Counted from the stretch's first letter, positions 1 through 7,923 are shown. The stretch: DNA of 16,983 nucleotides from DATEOR01 sp035698665 (GCA_035698665.1 DASSBN010000053.1:1-16983), one strand, 5' to 3'. Notes: a model not told the origin generated them from the letters alone. Translations and numbers: made by a program.

Positions 1-736
1 GGGCGCCGAACCTGGCGAGGTGGCGGACCGTCGTCGTGCCGCGCGTCGCCCGCGTGTGCTCGTTCTCCTCGCGGATCTCGGCGATGTGCATCTGCAGCGG
101 CGTCCCGAGGCGCTGCGCGCGCTCGACGCTCGCCTCGATGAGCTCGTCGGAGCAGTTGAAGATCGTCCGCAGCGTGTAGGAGAACCGGAGCCGTCCGTCT
201 GCGGCGCCGTCCCAGCGGGCGGCGAGGTCGTCCTGCACGGCAAGGGTCTCCTCGGTCGACTCCCGCCGGGATGCCGGCACGCCTTCGGGCTCGTCCATCG
301 TGCTCCGCCCGAGGAAGCCGCGGATGCCGGCGCGCTCGAGCGCCCGGCCCGCCCCGTCGACGTGCTGGCCGCCGGGATCGGCGATCGTCGTCACGCCGTT
401 TCGGATCTGCTCGAGAGCGCAGGCGAGTGCGCTCACCTCGACGTCCTCCTCTTCGAGCGCCGCCTCGTAGGGCCAGATGCGGTCACGGAGCCAGGTGAGG
501 AGGTCGACGTCGTCCGCGAGCCCCCGGCCGAGCTGCTGGCTCAGGTGGCAGTGCGTGTTGACGAGGCCGGGGACGACGACGAGGCCGCGGGCGGAACGCG
601 CCTCTGCGTCCTCGCCGCTCGGCTCCGCTCCCACGTGCGCGATGCGGCCGTCCTCGACCTCGACGACGCCGGGGTCGTGCACCGTCCGTGCGTCGTCCAT
701 GGTGACGACGAGCCCGCCCTCGATTCGCAGCCGCAC
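1..736 (-). CDS. Amidohydrolase (chlorohydrolase/deaminase type), 3' end cut off
   Basis: This is the N-terminal 245 residues of a metal-dependent amidohydrolase; the gene runs off the left edge. The GTG at 736 gives a start matching the family beta-strand opening (residues 4-13, RIEGGLVVTM). The first metal motif is NTHCHLS with H62 and H64, and a second metal histidine is H217 in QMHIAE. The segment around DLLTWLRDRIWPYE is typical of the TrzN/SAH-deaminase/guanine-deaminase branch (COG0402), which hydrolyses C-N or C-Cl bonds on purine, pyrimidine or triazine rings in the cytosol. The exact substrate cannot be read from this fragment. It diverges from the codA-like gene with only 17 bp between starts, so a joint role in nucleobase deamination is likely but inferred. 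A start at the internal ATG (residue 13) is possible but would lose the first strand. Confidence 0.85.
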   Translation of the reverse strand, partial: MRLRIEGGLVVTMDDARTVHDPGVVEVEDGRIAHVGAEPSGEDAEARSARGLVVVPGLVNTHCHLSQQLGRGLADDVDLLTWLRDRIWPYEAALEEEDVEVSALACALEQIRNGVTTIADPGGQHVDGAGRALERAGIRGFLGRSTMDEPEGVPASRRESTEETLAVQDDLAARWDGAADGRLRFSYTLRTIFNCSDELIEASVERAQRLGTPLQMHIAEIREENEHTRATRGTTTVRHLARFGA

Positions 737-753
737 CCGATTACGATACCGCC

Positions 754-2036
754 GTGCCGGCCGACCTCCTCGTGAGAAACGCGCGGCTCGCCGGCCGCGA
801 AGGCCTCTTCGACCTCGCGATCGAAGGCGGCCGGTTCATGCGCATCGGTTCGAACCTGGGCGTGGAAGCAAGGGAGGCGCTCGACGCGGACGGCAGGCTC
901 GCCTCGCCGCCGCTCGTCGACTGCCACCTCCACCTGGACGCCAGCCTCACGGCCGGGAAGCCGCGCCACAACGAGTCCGGCACGCTCCTCGAAGGGATCC
1001 AGGTCTGGGGAGAGCTGAAGCCGTCGCTCACCGTCGACGACGTGGTGGCGCGGGCGACCGAGATCGTGCGCTGGTCGGCGGCGCAGGGCACGCTCTTCAT
1101 CCGGGCGCACGCGGACGTGTCGGGGGACAACGACGCGATGGTGAGGGGACTCCTACGGGTCCGTGACGAGCTGGCCGACCTCGCCACGATCCAGGTGACC
1201 GCCTTCCCGCAGGACGGGATCTTTGCGGACGAGGCCGACGCGGAGCGGCTCGAGCGCGCGATCGAGCTCGGCGTCGACTGTGTCGGGGGAATCCCCCACT
1301 ACGAGCCCACGTCCGAGCTCGGGCTGATGGAGGTGCATCGCGTCTTCGAGCTCGCGCGCGAGGCGAGCCGCCGCATCGACATCCACTGCGACGAAACCGA
1401 CGACCCGAGCTCGCGCTTCCTCGAGGTCATGGCCGACGACACGGTCAAGCACGGCCTCACCGGTCGCGTGACCGCGAGCCACTGCACGGCGATGGGTTCC
1501 TACGAGCCGTACTACTCCTCGAAGCTGCACGGCTTCCTGCGGCGCAGCGGGATCAACATCGTCGTCAACCCGTACGCGAACTCGCTCATCCAGGGCCGGC
1601 TCGACCCGTATCCGAAGCGCCGCGGTTTCGCGCAGCTGAAGGAGCTTCTCCGCGCGGGCGTCAACGTCTCGCTCGGGAACGACGTGATCATGGATCCCTG
1701 GTACCAGCTGGGAAAGGCCGACCTCGTCCACGCCGCGAATCTCGCTCTCCACTTCACCTACATGAGCGGCCTCGACGAGATCCCGGAGATGCTCGCCTGC
1801 GCGACCTGGCGGGGGGCCAAGACCCTCGGCGTCGAGGACGAGTACGGGATCGAGGAGGGAAAGCCGGCACACCTCGTCGTCTTCGACGCGCCGAGCGCTG
1901 TCGAGGTGCTTCGCCTTCAGCCGGTGCGGCGATGGGTGATCCGGAGCGGCCGCGTGATCGCCGAGACGACGCCGCCGGTCACGCGCCTCTTCCACGAGGG
2001 GCGCGAGGAGACGATCACGTTCGCCCCGCCTGAAGG

Positions 2037-2040
<4 letters not shown>
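754..2040 (+). CDS. codA: Cytosine deaminase-like amidohydrolase
   Basis: The 428-residue product is close to the length of E. coli CodA and aligns along its whole length by eye. The family hydrolyses cytosine to uracil and ammonia using one divalent metal. Visible metal and catalytic residues are H58 and H60 (DCHLHLD), H211 and E214 (HCDE), H243 (ASHCTA) and D310 (GND). The substrate-contact glutamine is kept at Q153 in AFPQDG. The residue after the catalytic Asp, an Asp in E. coli (D314), is Val311 here, so substrate preference may differ (isocytosine, isoguanine or a related ring). The start is GTG 754; no strong Shine-Dalgarno is visible. It diverges from another amidohydrolase and ends tail to tail with the sigma factor gene, sharing 4 bp. 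An isopropylammelide-hydrolase-like role is a less likely alternative. Confidence 0.85.
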
Positions 2041-3092
<1,052 letters not shown>

Positions 3093-3107
3093 GGTCCGGC
3101 GAAACAG

Positions 3108-3121
3108 CGAACGTATGTTCT
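3108..3121. promoter_or_regulatory. LexA (SOS) box between the sigma factor and radical SAM genes
   Basis: The sequence CGAACGTATGTTCT matches the Gram-positive/actinobacterial LexA consensus CGAACRNRYGTTYC at all positions but the last. It is a GAAC-N4-GTTC dyad centred in the 44-bp gap between divergent starts (3092 minus, 3137 plus) and touches the -10 hexamer of the plus-strand gene. A bound repressor would block the plus-strand promoter directly and probably the minus-strand one. Confidence 0.75.
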
Positions 3122-3126
3122 ATACT
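3121..3126 (+). promoter_or_regulatory. -10 element of the radical SAM gene
   Basis: TATACT is a strong -10 hexamer in otherwise GC-rich DNA. It lies 11 bp before the chosen ATG at 3137, so the transcript would have a very short leader that still holds GGGGAG (3127-3132) next to the start. No good -35 hexamer is visible 16-18 bp upstream. Confidence 0.5.
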
Positions 3127-3136
3127 GGGGAGCTCG

Positions 3137-4048
3137 ATGGCACGAGCCCAGTACCTCGAGGATACGTGCAAGACGGCGCTCAATCGCGTCCCCGAGGAAA
3201 GCCGCGTGCCGTTCCGGTGGACGATCAACCCCTACCGCGGGTGTACGCACAGCTGCCACTACTGCTTCGCCCGCGCCTTCCATACGTATCTCGACCTCGG
3301 GATCGGCGAGGACTTCTCCTCGAAGATCGTCGTCAAGACGAATGTCGTCGAGGTTCTCGGGCGGGAGCTCGCCTCGCCCCGGTGGGCCGGCGAAGCCATC
3401 GCGATGGGCACGGCCACCGATCCCTACCAGCACTGCGAGGGTCGCTACCGACTGACGCGCGGTGTCGTCGAGACCTTGGCCCACTTCGCCAACCCGATGT
3501 CGATGCTGACGAAGTCGACGATGATCATCCGCGACCTCGACGTGTACCGGCGGCTGAACGAGGTCGCCGAAGTCTCCGTGGCCATGAGCGTCGGCACCCT
3601 CGACGAGGAGGTGCGCCGCGTCGTCGAGCCCGGGACGCCCCCGGGTGCGAAGCGGCTCGAGATCCTCAGCCGTTTCTCCGAGGCCGGGATCCGCACGGGC
3701 GTCCTCGTCGCGCCGATCCTCCCCGGCCTCACCGACACGGAGGAGCACCTCGACGCGGTCCTCGCGCGGTGCGCCGAGGCCGGCGTCGGCTACGCGGTTC
3801 CCATCGTCCTTCACGTCCGCGCCTCGATCCGCGAGCACTTCATGCCGTGGGTGAAGCGGACGTATCCGTGGCTCTACCCGCGGTATGCCGAGCTCTACGG
3901 CTCGCGCGCCTACGCCCCGAAGGCCTACCAGCAGGAGGTCTCGGAGCGGTTCGCTCGCCTGCGGCTGCGGCACGGGATCGGCGGAGGCTCCGGCCTCGCG
4001 CGCCGCGAGGTGCCGCAGCGGCAAGAGCAGCTCGCGCTCGCCGTCTAA
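3137..4048 (+). CDS. Rv2578c-like radical SAM protein (SplB-related)
   Basis: The 303-residue product has a radical SAM CxxxCxxC cluster motif at C36, C40 and C43 (CTHSCHYCF), preceded by NPYRGC as in the Rv2578c/spore-photoproduct-lyase-like group (COG1533). Such enzymes bind a [4Fe-4S] cluster and S-adenosylmethionine to start radical chemistry; the substrate of this branch is not established. The GTATDPYQ and EPGTPPGAKRLE segments are family hallmarks. ATG 3137 is chosen over an in-frame ATG at 3074 because the LexA box and -10 hexamer lie between them and because GGGGAG sits at 3127-3132. Control by LexA suggests a role in DNA damage or repair. From memory, unchecked, the mycobacterial homologue is also listed among LexA-box genes. 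A cluster of palindromic repeats follows the stop. Confidence 0.88.
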   Translation: MARAQYLEDTCKTALNRVPEESRVPFRWTINPYRGCTHSCHYCFARAFHTYLDLGIGEDFSSKIVVKTNVVEVLGRELASPRWAGEAIAMGTATDPYQHCEGRYRLTRGVVETLAHFANPMSMLTKSTMIIRDLDVYRRLNEVAEVSVAMSVGTLDEEVRRVVEPGTPPGAKRLEILSRFSEAGIRTGVLVAPILPGLTDTEEHLDAVLARCAEAGVGYAVPIVLHVRASIREHFMPWVKRTYPWLYPRYAELYGSRAYAPKAYQQEVSERFARLRLRHGIGGGSGLARREVPQRQEQLALAV

Positions 4049-4052
4049 AACA

Positions 4053-4080
4053 GACATCGGGGTCTGACCCCGGGGTGTCC
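4053..4080 (+). repeat. REP-like palindrome, copy A
   Basis: The core GGGGTCTGACCCC (4059-4071) is a 6-bp-arm palindrome around one T, flanked by an imperfect GACATC/GGTGTC extension. It starts five bases after the radical SAM stop codon. The same core recurs at 4218-4230 in the same orientation. Confidence 0.75.
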
Positions 4081-4145
4081 TGCGAGGCCAGGTCCACCGT
4101 CACGGTCCGGACACGGTTTCCGGCGTTTCCTCTGACAGCGCGTCT

Positions 4146-4177
4146 CCGCGAAACGGCTCTTGCAAGCCGTTTCGCGG
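4146..4177. repeat. Perfect 13-bp inverted repeat between the two REP-like copies
   Basis: Arms CCGCGAAACGGCT (4146-4158) and AGCCGTTTCGCGG (4165-4177) are perfectly complementary around a 6-base loop. It lies between REP-like copies A and B. The hairpin is stable, but no T-tract follows, so it is better read as part of a repeat unit than as a terminator. Confidence 0.75.
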
Positions 4178-4210
4178 GCAACGACCGTCCGCAGCGGCCA
4201 TCGCCCATTC

Positions 4211-4239
4211 GGGACACCGGGGTCTGACCCCGGTGTCCC
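4211..4239 (+). repeat. REP-like palindrome, copy B (perfect 14-bp arms)
   Basis: Arms GGGACACCGGGGTC (4211-4224) and GACCCCGGTGTCCC (4226-4239) pair perfectly around a single T. This is a longer, perfect version of copy A. TTTC follows, so it could also slow or end transcription from the radical SAM gene. Translation of such repeats gives the spurious GTPGSDPGV peptide often seen in misannotated ORFs. Confidence 0.8.
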
Positions 4240-4279
4240 TTTCGGCCACGGCCAGGCGGCGATTAGCATCCGCCGCGCG

Positions 4280-5215
4280 ATGACCGACCGCATTCGCACC
4301 GGCACCTGCTCCTGGGCCGACGAGTCTCTCGTCAAGTACTGGTACCCGAAGGGCGTGCGCTCCGGCGAGGAGCGGCTCCGTTACTACGCCGAGCACTTCG
4401 ACACCGTCGAGCTCAACTCGACGTACTACCGGCTGCCGGAGGAGGAGATGGTCGCCAAGTGGGCCGAGCGCATCCCCGACGGCTTCGTCATGCACGTGAA
4501 GGCCTTCGGGATGATGACGCGCCACCCGGTGAAGGCCGACGTGCTCCCGCCCGAGCTTCGCGAGGCCGCTCCCGTCGACGACCGCGGACGCGTCGACCGG
4601 CCACCGCGCGAGCTCCGCTCGGAGGTCTTCGCGCGCTTCCACGCCGCGCTCGAGCCGCTGCGCTCGGCCGGCAAGCTCGGCGGGATCCTCCTGCAGTTCC
4701 CCTCCTACATCGTCTGCAAGCCGATCTCCTTCGACTACCTCGCCTGGGCGACGGAGGAGCTCCGCGGCGACCACGCGCTCGTCGAGTTCCGTCACCGCAG
4801 TTGGCTCGAGGAGGAGAACCGGGCGGAGGTCTTCTCGTTCCTCGAGGAGCTCGGCGCGACGTATGTCGTCGTCGACGCGCCGAAGACGGAGGCGAAGAAC
4901 CTCATACCGACCGTCTTCGCACGGACGAGCCCGATGGTCTACGTGCGCATGCACGGGCGGAACGCAAAGACCTGGAACGTACGCGGGCGGAGCGCGGCCG
5001 AGCGGTTCGACTACCTCTACCCGGAGGAGGAGCTGCGCGAGCTCGTTCCCGCCGTGCGCGAACTGGCCTCGGATGCGGAGGCGGCCTACGTCATGTTCAA
5101 CAACAACGGCCGCACACGGGCAGCGGGCGACGCAGGCTCGGGACGCGACGGCTGGCTGTCTCAGGCCCCCACGAACGCGCTGATGCTGCAGAAAATTCTC
5201 GGGGAGGGGTCGTGA
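4280..5215 (+). CDS. DUF72 (YecE family) protein
   Basis: The 311-residue product belongs to DUF72, a TIM-barrel family of unknown function. Family signatures seen in order are TGTCSWAD near the N terminus, ELNSTYYRLP, a kept LLQFP strand, VEFRHRSW, YVRMHGRN and a C-terminal MFNNN segment. These line the presumed active site at barrel strand ends. The start is ATG 4280; the frame stays open upstream to 4160, but that part is repeat sequence and does not look coding. There is no clear Shine-Dalgarno, and the start may be near the transcript end. It is separated from the radical SAM gene by the 231-bp repeat region and followed after 57 bp by the His-rich gene. The substrate is unknown. Confidence 0.88.
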   Translation: MTDRIRTGTCSWADESLVKYWYPKGVRSGEERLRYYAEHFDTVELNSTYYRLPEEEMVAKWAERIPDGFVMHVKAFGMMTRHPVKADVLPPELREAAPVDDRGRVDRPPRELRSEVFARFHAALEPLRSAGKLGGILLQFPSYIVCKPISFDYLAWATEELRGDHALVEFRHRSWLEEENRAEVFSFLEELGATYVVVDAPKTEAKNLIPTVFARTSPMVYVRMHGRNAKTWNVRGRSAAERFDYLYPEEELRELVPAVRELASDAEAAYVMFNNNGRTRAAGDAGSGRDGWLSQAPTNALMLQKILGEGS

Positions 5216-5232
5216 AGTCCGACGACCCCGGC

Positions 5233-5238
5233 TAAAAT
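5233..5238 (+). promoter_or_regulatory. Possible -10 element of the His-rich gene
   Basis: TAAAAT stands out as AT-rich in the 57-bp gap before the GTG at 5273. A matching -35 hexamer is not convincing. The call rests on the hexamer alone. Confidence 0.3.
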
Positions 5239-5272
5239 CAAGCTCAGGCGCTGGCGCGCCGATGGGACAATC

Positions 5273-5992
5273 GTGGGGAGTCGTTTTTCGCGCATAGCCG
5301 CACCCGTACTCGGCCTGCTCGCCGTGCTGGCCGCGGTTGGCTTCGTTTTGGCAGCGCCCCATCTTCTCGACCTCTCGCGTGAGCAGGCTGCGATCCCGGC
5401 TCCGCCGGCCGGAACCGGCGAGGCCGGCTCAGCCGTGGCGCCTCCGCTCGAGACGCCCGCGTCCCCTGGTACGAGCAGCAGCTCGCCTTCATCCAGCCCC
5501 GCCGGAACAGCATCGCCGACTGACGCGGCCGGCCCGGCGATTGCAGCCGGCCCCGCCACTCCCTCGAGCCCAACGTCCGGACCGGCGATCGGCCCGTTGG
5601 CGCGCCCGATCGGCGGAGGCATCTCCGCGACTCCCCAGCCGGGAGTCGGCGAGGAGCCCGACTCCCACGGCCCGCCGCGTGACGACGAGCACGGCCATGA
5701 AGGGAAAGGTGCCAAGCATCACCACTCCCACCACGGGCACGGACACGGCCACGAGCACCACGGAAACGGCCAGGGGAACGGCCACTCCGGCGACGGGGAC
5801 AACAACTCGGGCCGCAGCGATCACGGCAAGCACAACGGCTCGCAGCCGAAGGACCACCATCCGGCGCAGGCCCACGACTCACTAGGCTCTGGCCATGGCC
5901 ACGGCACGAAGCCCGATCGAAACAACGGTCAGGGCGCCAGCCACGGGCGCTCCGGCAGGCGCGGTCATTCTCACGCACGGCCGCGGCGCTGA
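5273..5992 (+). CDS. Secreted or membrane-anchored His/Gly-rich low-complexity protein
   Basis: No family is recognised. The 239-residue product starts with a short basic stretch and one hydrophobic segment (about 8-28, VLGLLAVLAAVGFVLAA), so it is probably exported or anchored by its N terminus. Residues about 35-130 are rich in Pro, Ala, Ser and Thr, like a cell-wall-spanning linker. Residues about 133-239 are packed with His, Gly, Asp, Asn and Lys, including HHHSHHGHGHGHEHH. Such tails often bind Ni, Zn, Cu or Co, but this is inference from composition. The GTG start has GGGA a few bases upstream. The last 98 bp overlap the start of the hydrolase gene in another frame, which is unusual. 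The hydrophobic N terminus argues that the gene is real. Confidence 0.6.
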   Translation: MGSRFSRIAAPVLGLLAVLAAVGFVLAAPHLLDLSREQAAIPAPPAGTGEAGSAVAPPLETPASPGTSSSSPSSSPAGTASPTDAAGPAIAAGPATPSSPTSGPAIGPLARPIGGGISATPQPGVGEEPDSHGPPRDDEHGHEGKGAKHHHSHHGHGHGHEHHGNGQGNGHSGDGDNNSGRSDHGKHNGSQPKDHHPAQAHDSLGSGHGHGTKPDRNNGQGASHGRSGRRGHSHARPRR

Positions 5993-6548
5993 CGCCGGCG
6001 ACCTCGAGCCGCTCCTCAGCATCCTCGACCCCGACCGCCGCCTCCTCGGCGTGTTCCCGCGCGGGCCGCTCTCGCTTCCTCCGGGAGGCCGCCACTGGTA
6101 CATCGTCCGCGAGATCGGCTTCCCGGACGCGGACACCTTCCTGCCGACGTACGCGGAGCTCTCCGAGCACCTGGACGGCGTCCTCGCGGAGCACGGCCTG
6201 GGCTGGGACCGGGCGGTCCTCGGCGGCTTCTCGCAGGGAGCGGTCATGTCCTACGCGCTCGGGCTCGGCCAGGGGAGGCCGCGGCCGGCTGCGATCCTCG
6301 CCTTCTCAGGGTTCATCCCGACGGTGCAGGGATTCGAGCTCGACCTCGCATCGCGGGCCGGTCTCCCCGTCTCCATCGCGCACGGCTCGCTCGACCCGGT
6401 GATCAGCGTGCAGTTCGGGCAGCAGGCGAGGGCGCTCCTCGAGGGGGCAGGGCTCGCGGTCAGCTACCGGGAAGACCCGGCCGGGCACACGATCACGCCC
6501 GCAGGCCTCGCCCAGGCGATCACCGTGCTCTCCGCCGCGCTCGGCTAG
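5895..6548 (+). CDS. Alpha/beta hydrolase, phospholipase/carboxylesterase family
   Basis: The 217-residue product fits the small serine-esterase family of COG0400 (YpfH/acyl-protein-thioesterase-like). The oxyanion-side motif THGRGAD lies at 27-33, the nucleophile elbow is GFSQG with S113, the acid is D167 in HGSLDPVI and the base is H198 in AGHTI. These form a full catalytic triad for hydrolysis of carboxyl esters or thioesters in the cytosol. ATG 5895 is the only start that keeps the first strand and the HGRG motif; no other ATG, GTG or TTG precedes it in a suitable place, so the 98-bp overlap with the upstream gene is hard to avoid. The stop overlaps the aquaporin stop on the other strand by 4 bp (CTAG). 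Confidence 0.87.
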   Translation: MATARSPIETTVRAPATGAPAGAVILTHGRGADAGDLEPLLSILDPDRRLLGVFPRGPLSLPPGGRHWYIVREIGFPDADTFLPTYAELSEHLDGVLAEHGLGWDRAVLGGFSQGAVMSYALGLGQGRPRPAAILAFSGFIPTVQGFELDLASRAGLPVSIAHGSLDPVISVQFGQQARALLEGAGLAVSYREDPAGHTITPAGLAQAITVLSAALG

Positions 6549-7282
6549 AGCGTCGAGTCGCGGATGCGCGGCTCGTCCACGCCGGAGTCCGGAGTGCCGG
6601 GCGGCCGCGGGCGCAGCACGGGCGTGAGGTAGAGCATCTCGTAGGAGAGCGCCGCGAGCGCGCCGCCGAGAAACGGGCCGATGTACCAGATCCAGCCGTC
6701 GGCCCACTGGTTCTGCACGAGCATGGGCCCGAACGCGCGGGCGGGGTTCATGGCGGCACCGGTCAGCGGGCCGCCGATGAGGATGTCCGCCGCGACCGTG
6801 AGGCCGATGGCGAAGCCGGCGATGATCGTGAAGGCGCCGCGTGGATCGGCCGCCGTCGCGAAGACGACCCAGACGAGGAAGAACGTCAGGATCGCCTCGA
6901 GCACGAAGCCGGCGGCCGGGGAGATCTGCTCGTTCAGCGTCGGCGCGCCGAGCTTTGCGCCGTCGGTGATGTTGTCCGGATAGACCCACTTCAGGAGCAG
7001 CGCTGCGGCCACGGCTCCGGTGAACTGCGCCACCCAGTAGCAGCCGGCGAGAACCGGATTGATGCGCCGCGTGATGAAGAAGCCGAGCGTGACCGCCGGG
7101 TTGAAGTGCCCGCCGGAGATGTGCCCGAGCGCGGTGACCATGATCGCGAGGATGAGGCCGTGGGCCAGCGCGACGCCGAGCAGGTCGCCGCCGCCGGTCA
7201 TGATCGAGCCTGCGCCCACGAAGATGAGCGCGAACGCACCGACGAACTCGGCGATCGAGCGGCGGAGGAACTCGCCTTCCAC
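6545..7282 (-). CDS. Aquaporin (MIP family) with a TIP-like selectivity filter
   Basis: The 245-residue product is a six-helix channel with both NPA boxes (61-63 in GHFNPAVT and 179-181 in AMNPARAFGP). Aligned by eye to AqpZ and plant TIPs, the aromatic/arginine filter is H41, I167, A176 and R182, i.e. H-I-A-R as in plant TIP3/TIP4 types and not the F-H-T-R of AqpZ. TIP-type filters pass water and also ammonia, urea or hydrogen peroxide, so a non-water substrate is plausible; this is inferred. The start is GTG 7282 with no clear Shine-Dalgarno. It lies 39 bp downstream of the AhpD-like gene on the same strand and is probably cotranscribed with it. The C-terminal tail after about residue 222 is polar and proline-rich. 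Confidence 0.92.
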   Translation of the reverse strand: MEGEFLRRSIAEFVGAFALIFVGAGSIMTGGGDLLGVALAHGLILAIMVTALGHISGGHFNPAVTLGFFITRRINPVLAGCYWVAQFTGAVAAALLLKWVYPDNITDGAKLGAPTLNEQISPAAGFVLEAILTFFLVWVVFATAADPRGAFTIIAGFAIGLTVAADILIGGPLTGAAMNPARAFGPMLVQNQWADGWIWYIGPFLGGALAALSYEMLYLTPVLRPRPPGTPDSGVDEPRIRDSTL

Positions 7283-7321
7283 GGGCCCGGAGGCTAGTGG
7301 CGAGCCCGGACGGAAGCCCTG

Positions 7322-7891
7322 CTACGGGCTCGTCCGCCCGTCACCGGGTGAGGGCCACTCCGGCTCGTCGTCGATGCCGACCGCGTCGGCGATGCGATTG
7401 ATGTAGTTGAAGAAGGAGATCACCTGCAGCGCGTCGTGAATCGCCGCGTCACTCCAGCCTTCGGAGCGCATGGCGTCGACGTCGGCGCCGGTGACCTTCG
7501 AGGGCTCGAGCGTCACCTTGACGGCGAAGTCGCAGAGGCAGCGCACCTGCGGCTCGAGTTCGGCCTGCCGGTAGTCGTGTGCCGCGTGCGCCGCGAGTTC
7601 TTCGGTTGCGCCCTCTGCACGGAGGTCGTCTGCATGCGCCCGAATTCAGTAGTGGCAGTCGTTCGCCCGTGAGACGACCACGGCGAGCAGCTCGCGCTCG
7701 GCGCGCGAGAGCTCCGACGGCCCGAACATGATCGCCTTGTAGAGATCCATGGACGCGCGCAACGTGTCCGCGTTCAGGGACATCGCCTTCACGATGTTGA
7801 AGACCTTGCCCGCACGGCCGATCGCCGCGTCGTACTCGGCCTTGAGAGCCCCTGTCGCCTCGCCCTCGTCGATCAGCCGCAGATTCGGCAC
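7322..7891 (-). CDS. AhpD-like peroxidase-related protein, candidate CxxU selenoprotein (in-frame TGA at 7648-7646)
   Basis: Read through one TGA, this is a 189-residue carboxymuconolactone-decarboxylase/AhpD-fold protein of the peroxidase-related type. The catalytic pattern is E67-x11-C79-H-Y-TGA82-x3-H86, which matches the AhpD proton relay E-x11-C-x2-C-x3-H, with TGA in place of the peroxidatic Cys. The frame stays open for 107 codons past the TGA with family-like sequence (IRAHADDLRAEG, then LCDFAVKVT and VISFFNYINRIADAVGI). Other genes here use TGA as a normal stop, so it is not a general code change. A hairpin starts right after the TGA. The start is GTG 7891, giving the usual family length. 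The role would be reduction of peroxides in the cytosol. Alternatives are a nonsense mutation (one base from TGC/TGT) or a sequencing error. Family assignment is firm; recoding is likely but unproven. Confidence 0.65.
7601..7644 (-). promoter_or_regulatory. Candidate bacterial SECIS hairpin after the in-frame TGA
   Basis: Starting two bases after the TGA, UUCGG pairs with CCGAA (5 bp) and GCGC with GCGC (4 bp). The top can close either as UGCA/UGCA around an 11-base loop starting with G at +16 after the TGA, or as CCUC/GAGG around a 6-base loop with G in second place. Distance and loop G fit the general bacterial SECIS pattern (as in fdhF), but the hairpin also has to encode protein and folding was judged by eye. 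Confidence 0.4.
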
Positions 7892-7923
7892 CGGCCCATT
7901 CTGCCCCGTTTCAGTGCTGCAAG

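Noticed and set aside
4146..4177. Intrinsic terminator of the radical SAM gene
   Set aside because: The hairpin is strong but lies about 100 bp after the stop, has no T-tract, and is framed by REP-like copies, so a repeat element is the better reading.
4100..5362. A 420-codon minus-strand open frame opposite the DUF72 gene
   Set aside because: It is the antisense shadow of a conserved gene and includes the palindromic repeat region translated as GSDPG/RPRC-like peptide.
5489..5875. Minus-strand frame rich in Val and Ala opposite the His-rich gene
   Set aside because: It is the reverse complement of His/Gly/Pro-rich codons, which gives Val/Ala runs by chance. It has no plausible start context.
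7322..7891. A frameshifted pseudogene explanation for the split AhpD-like gene
   Set aside because: Both halves are in the same frame, so no frameshift exists. Only a single TGA separates them, at the catalytic Cys codon.
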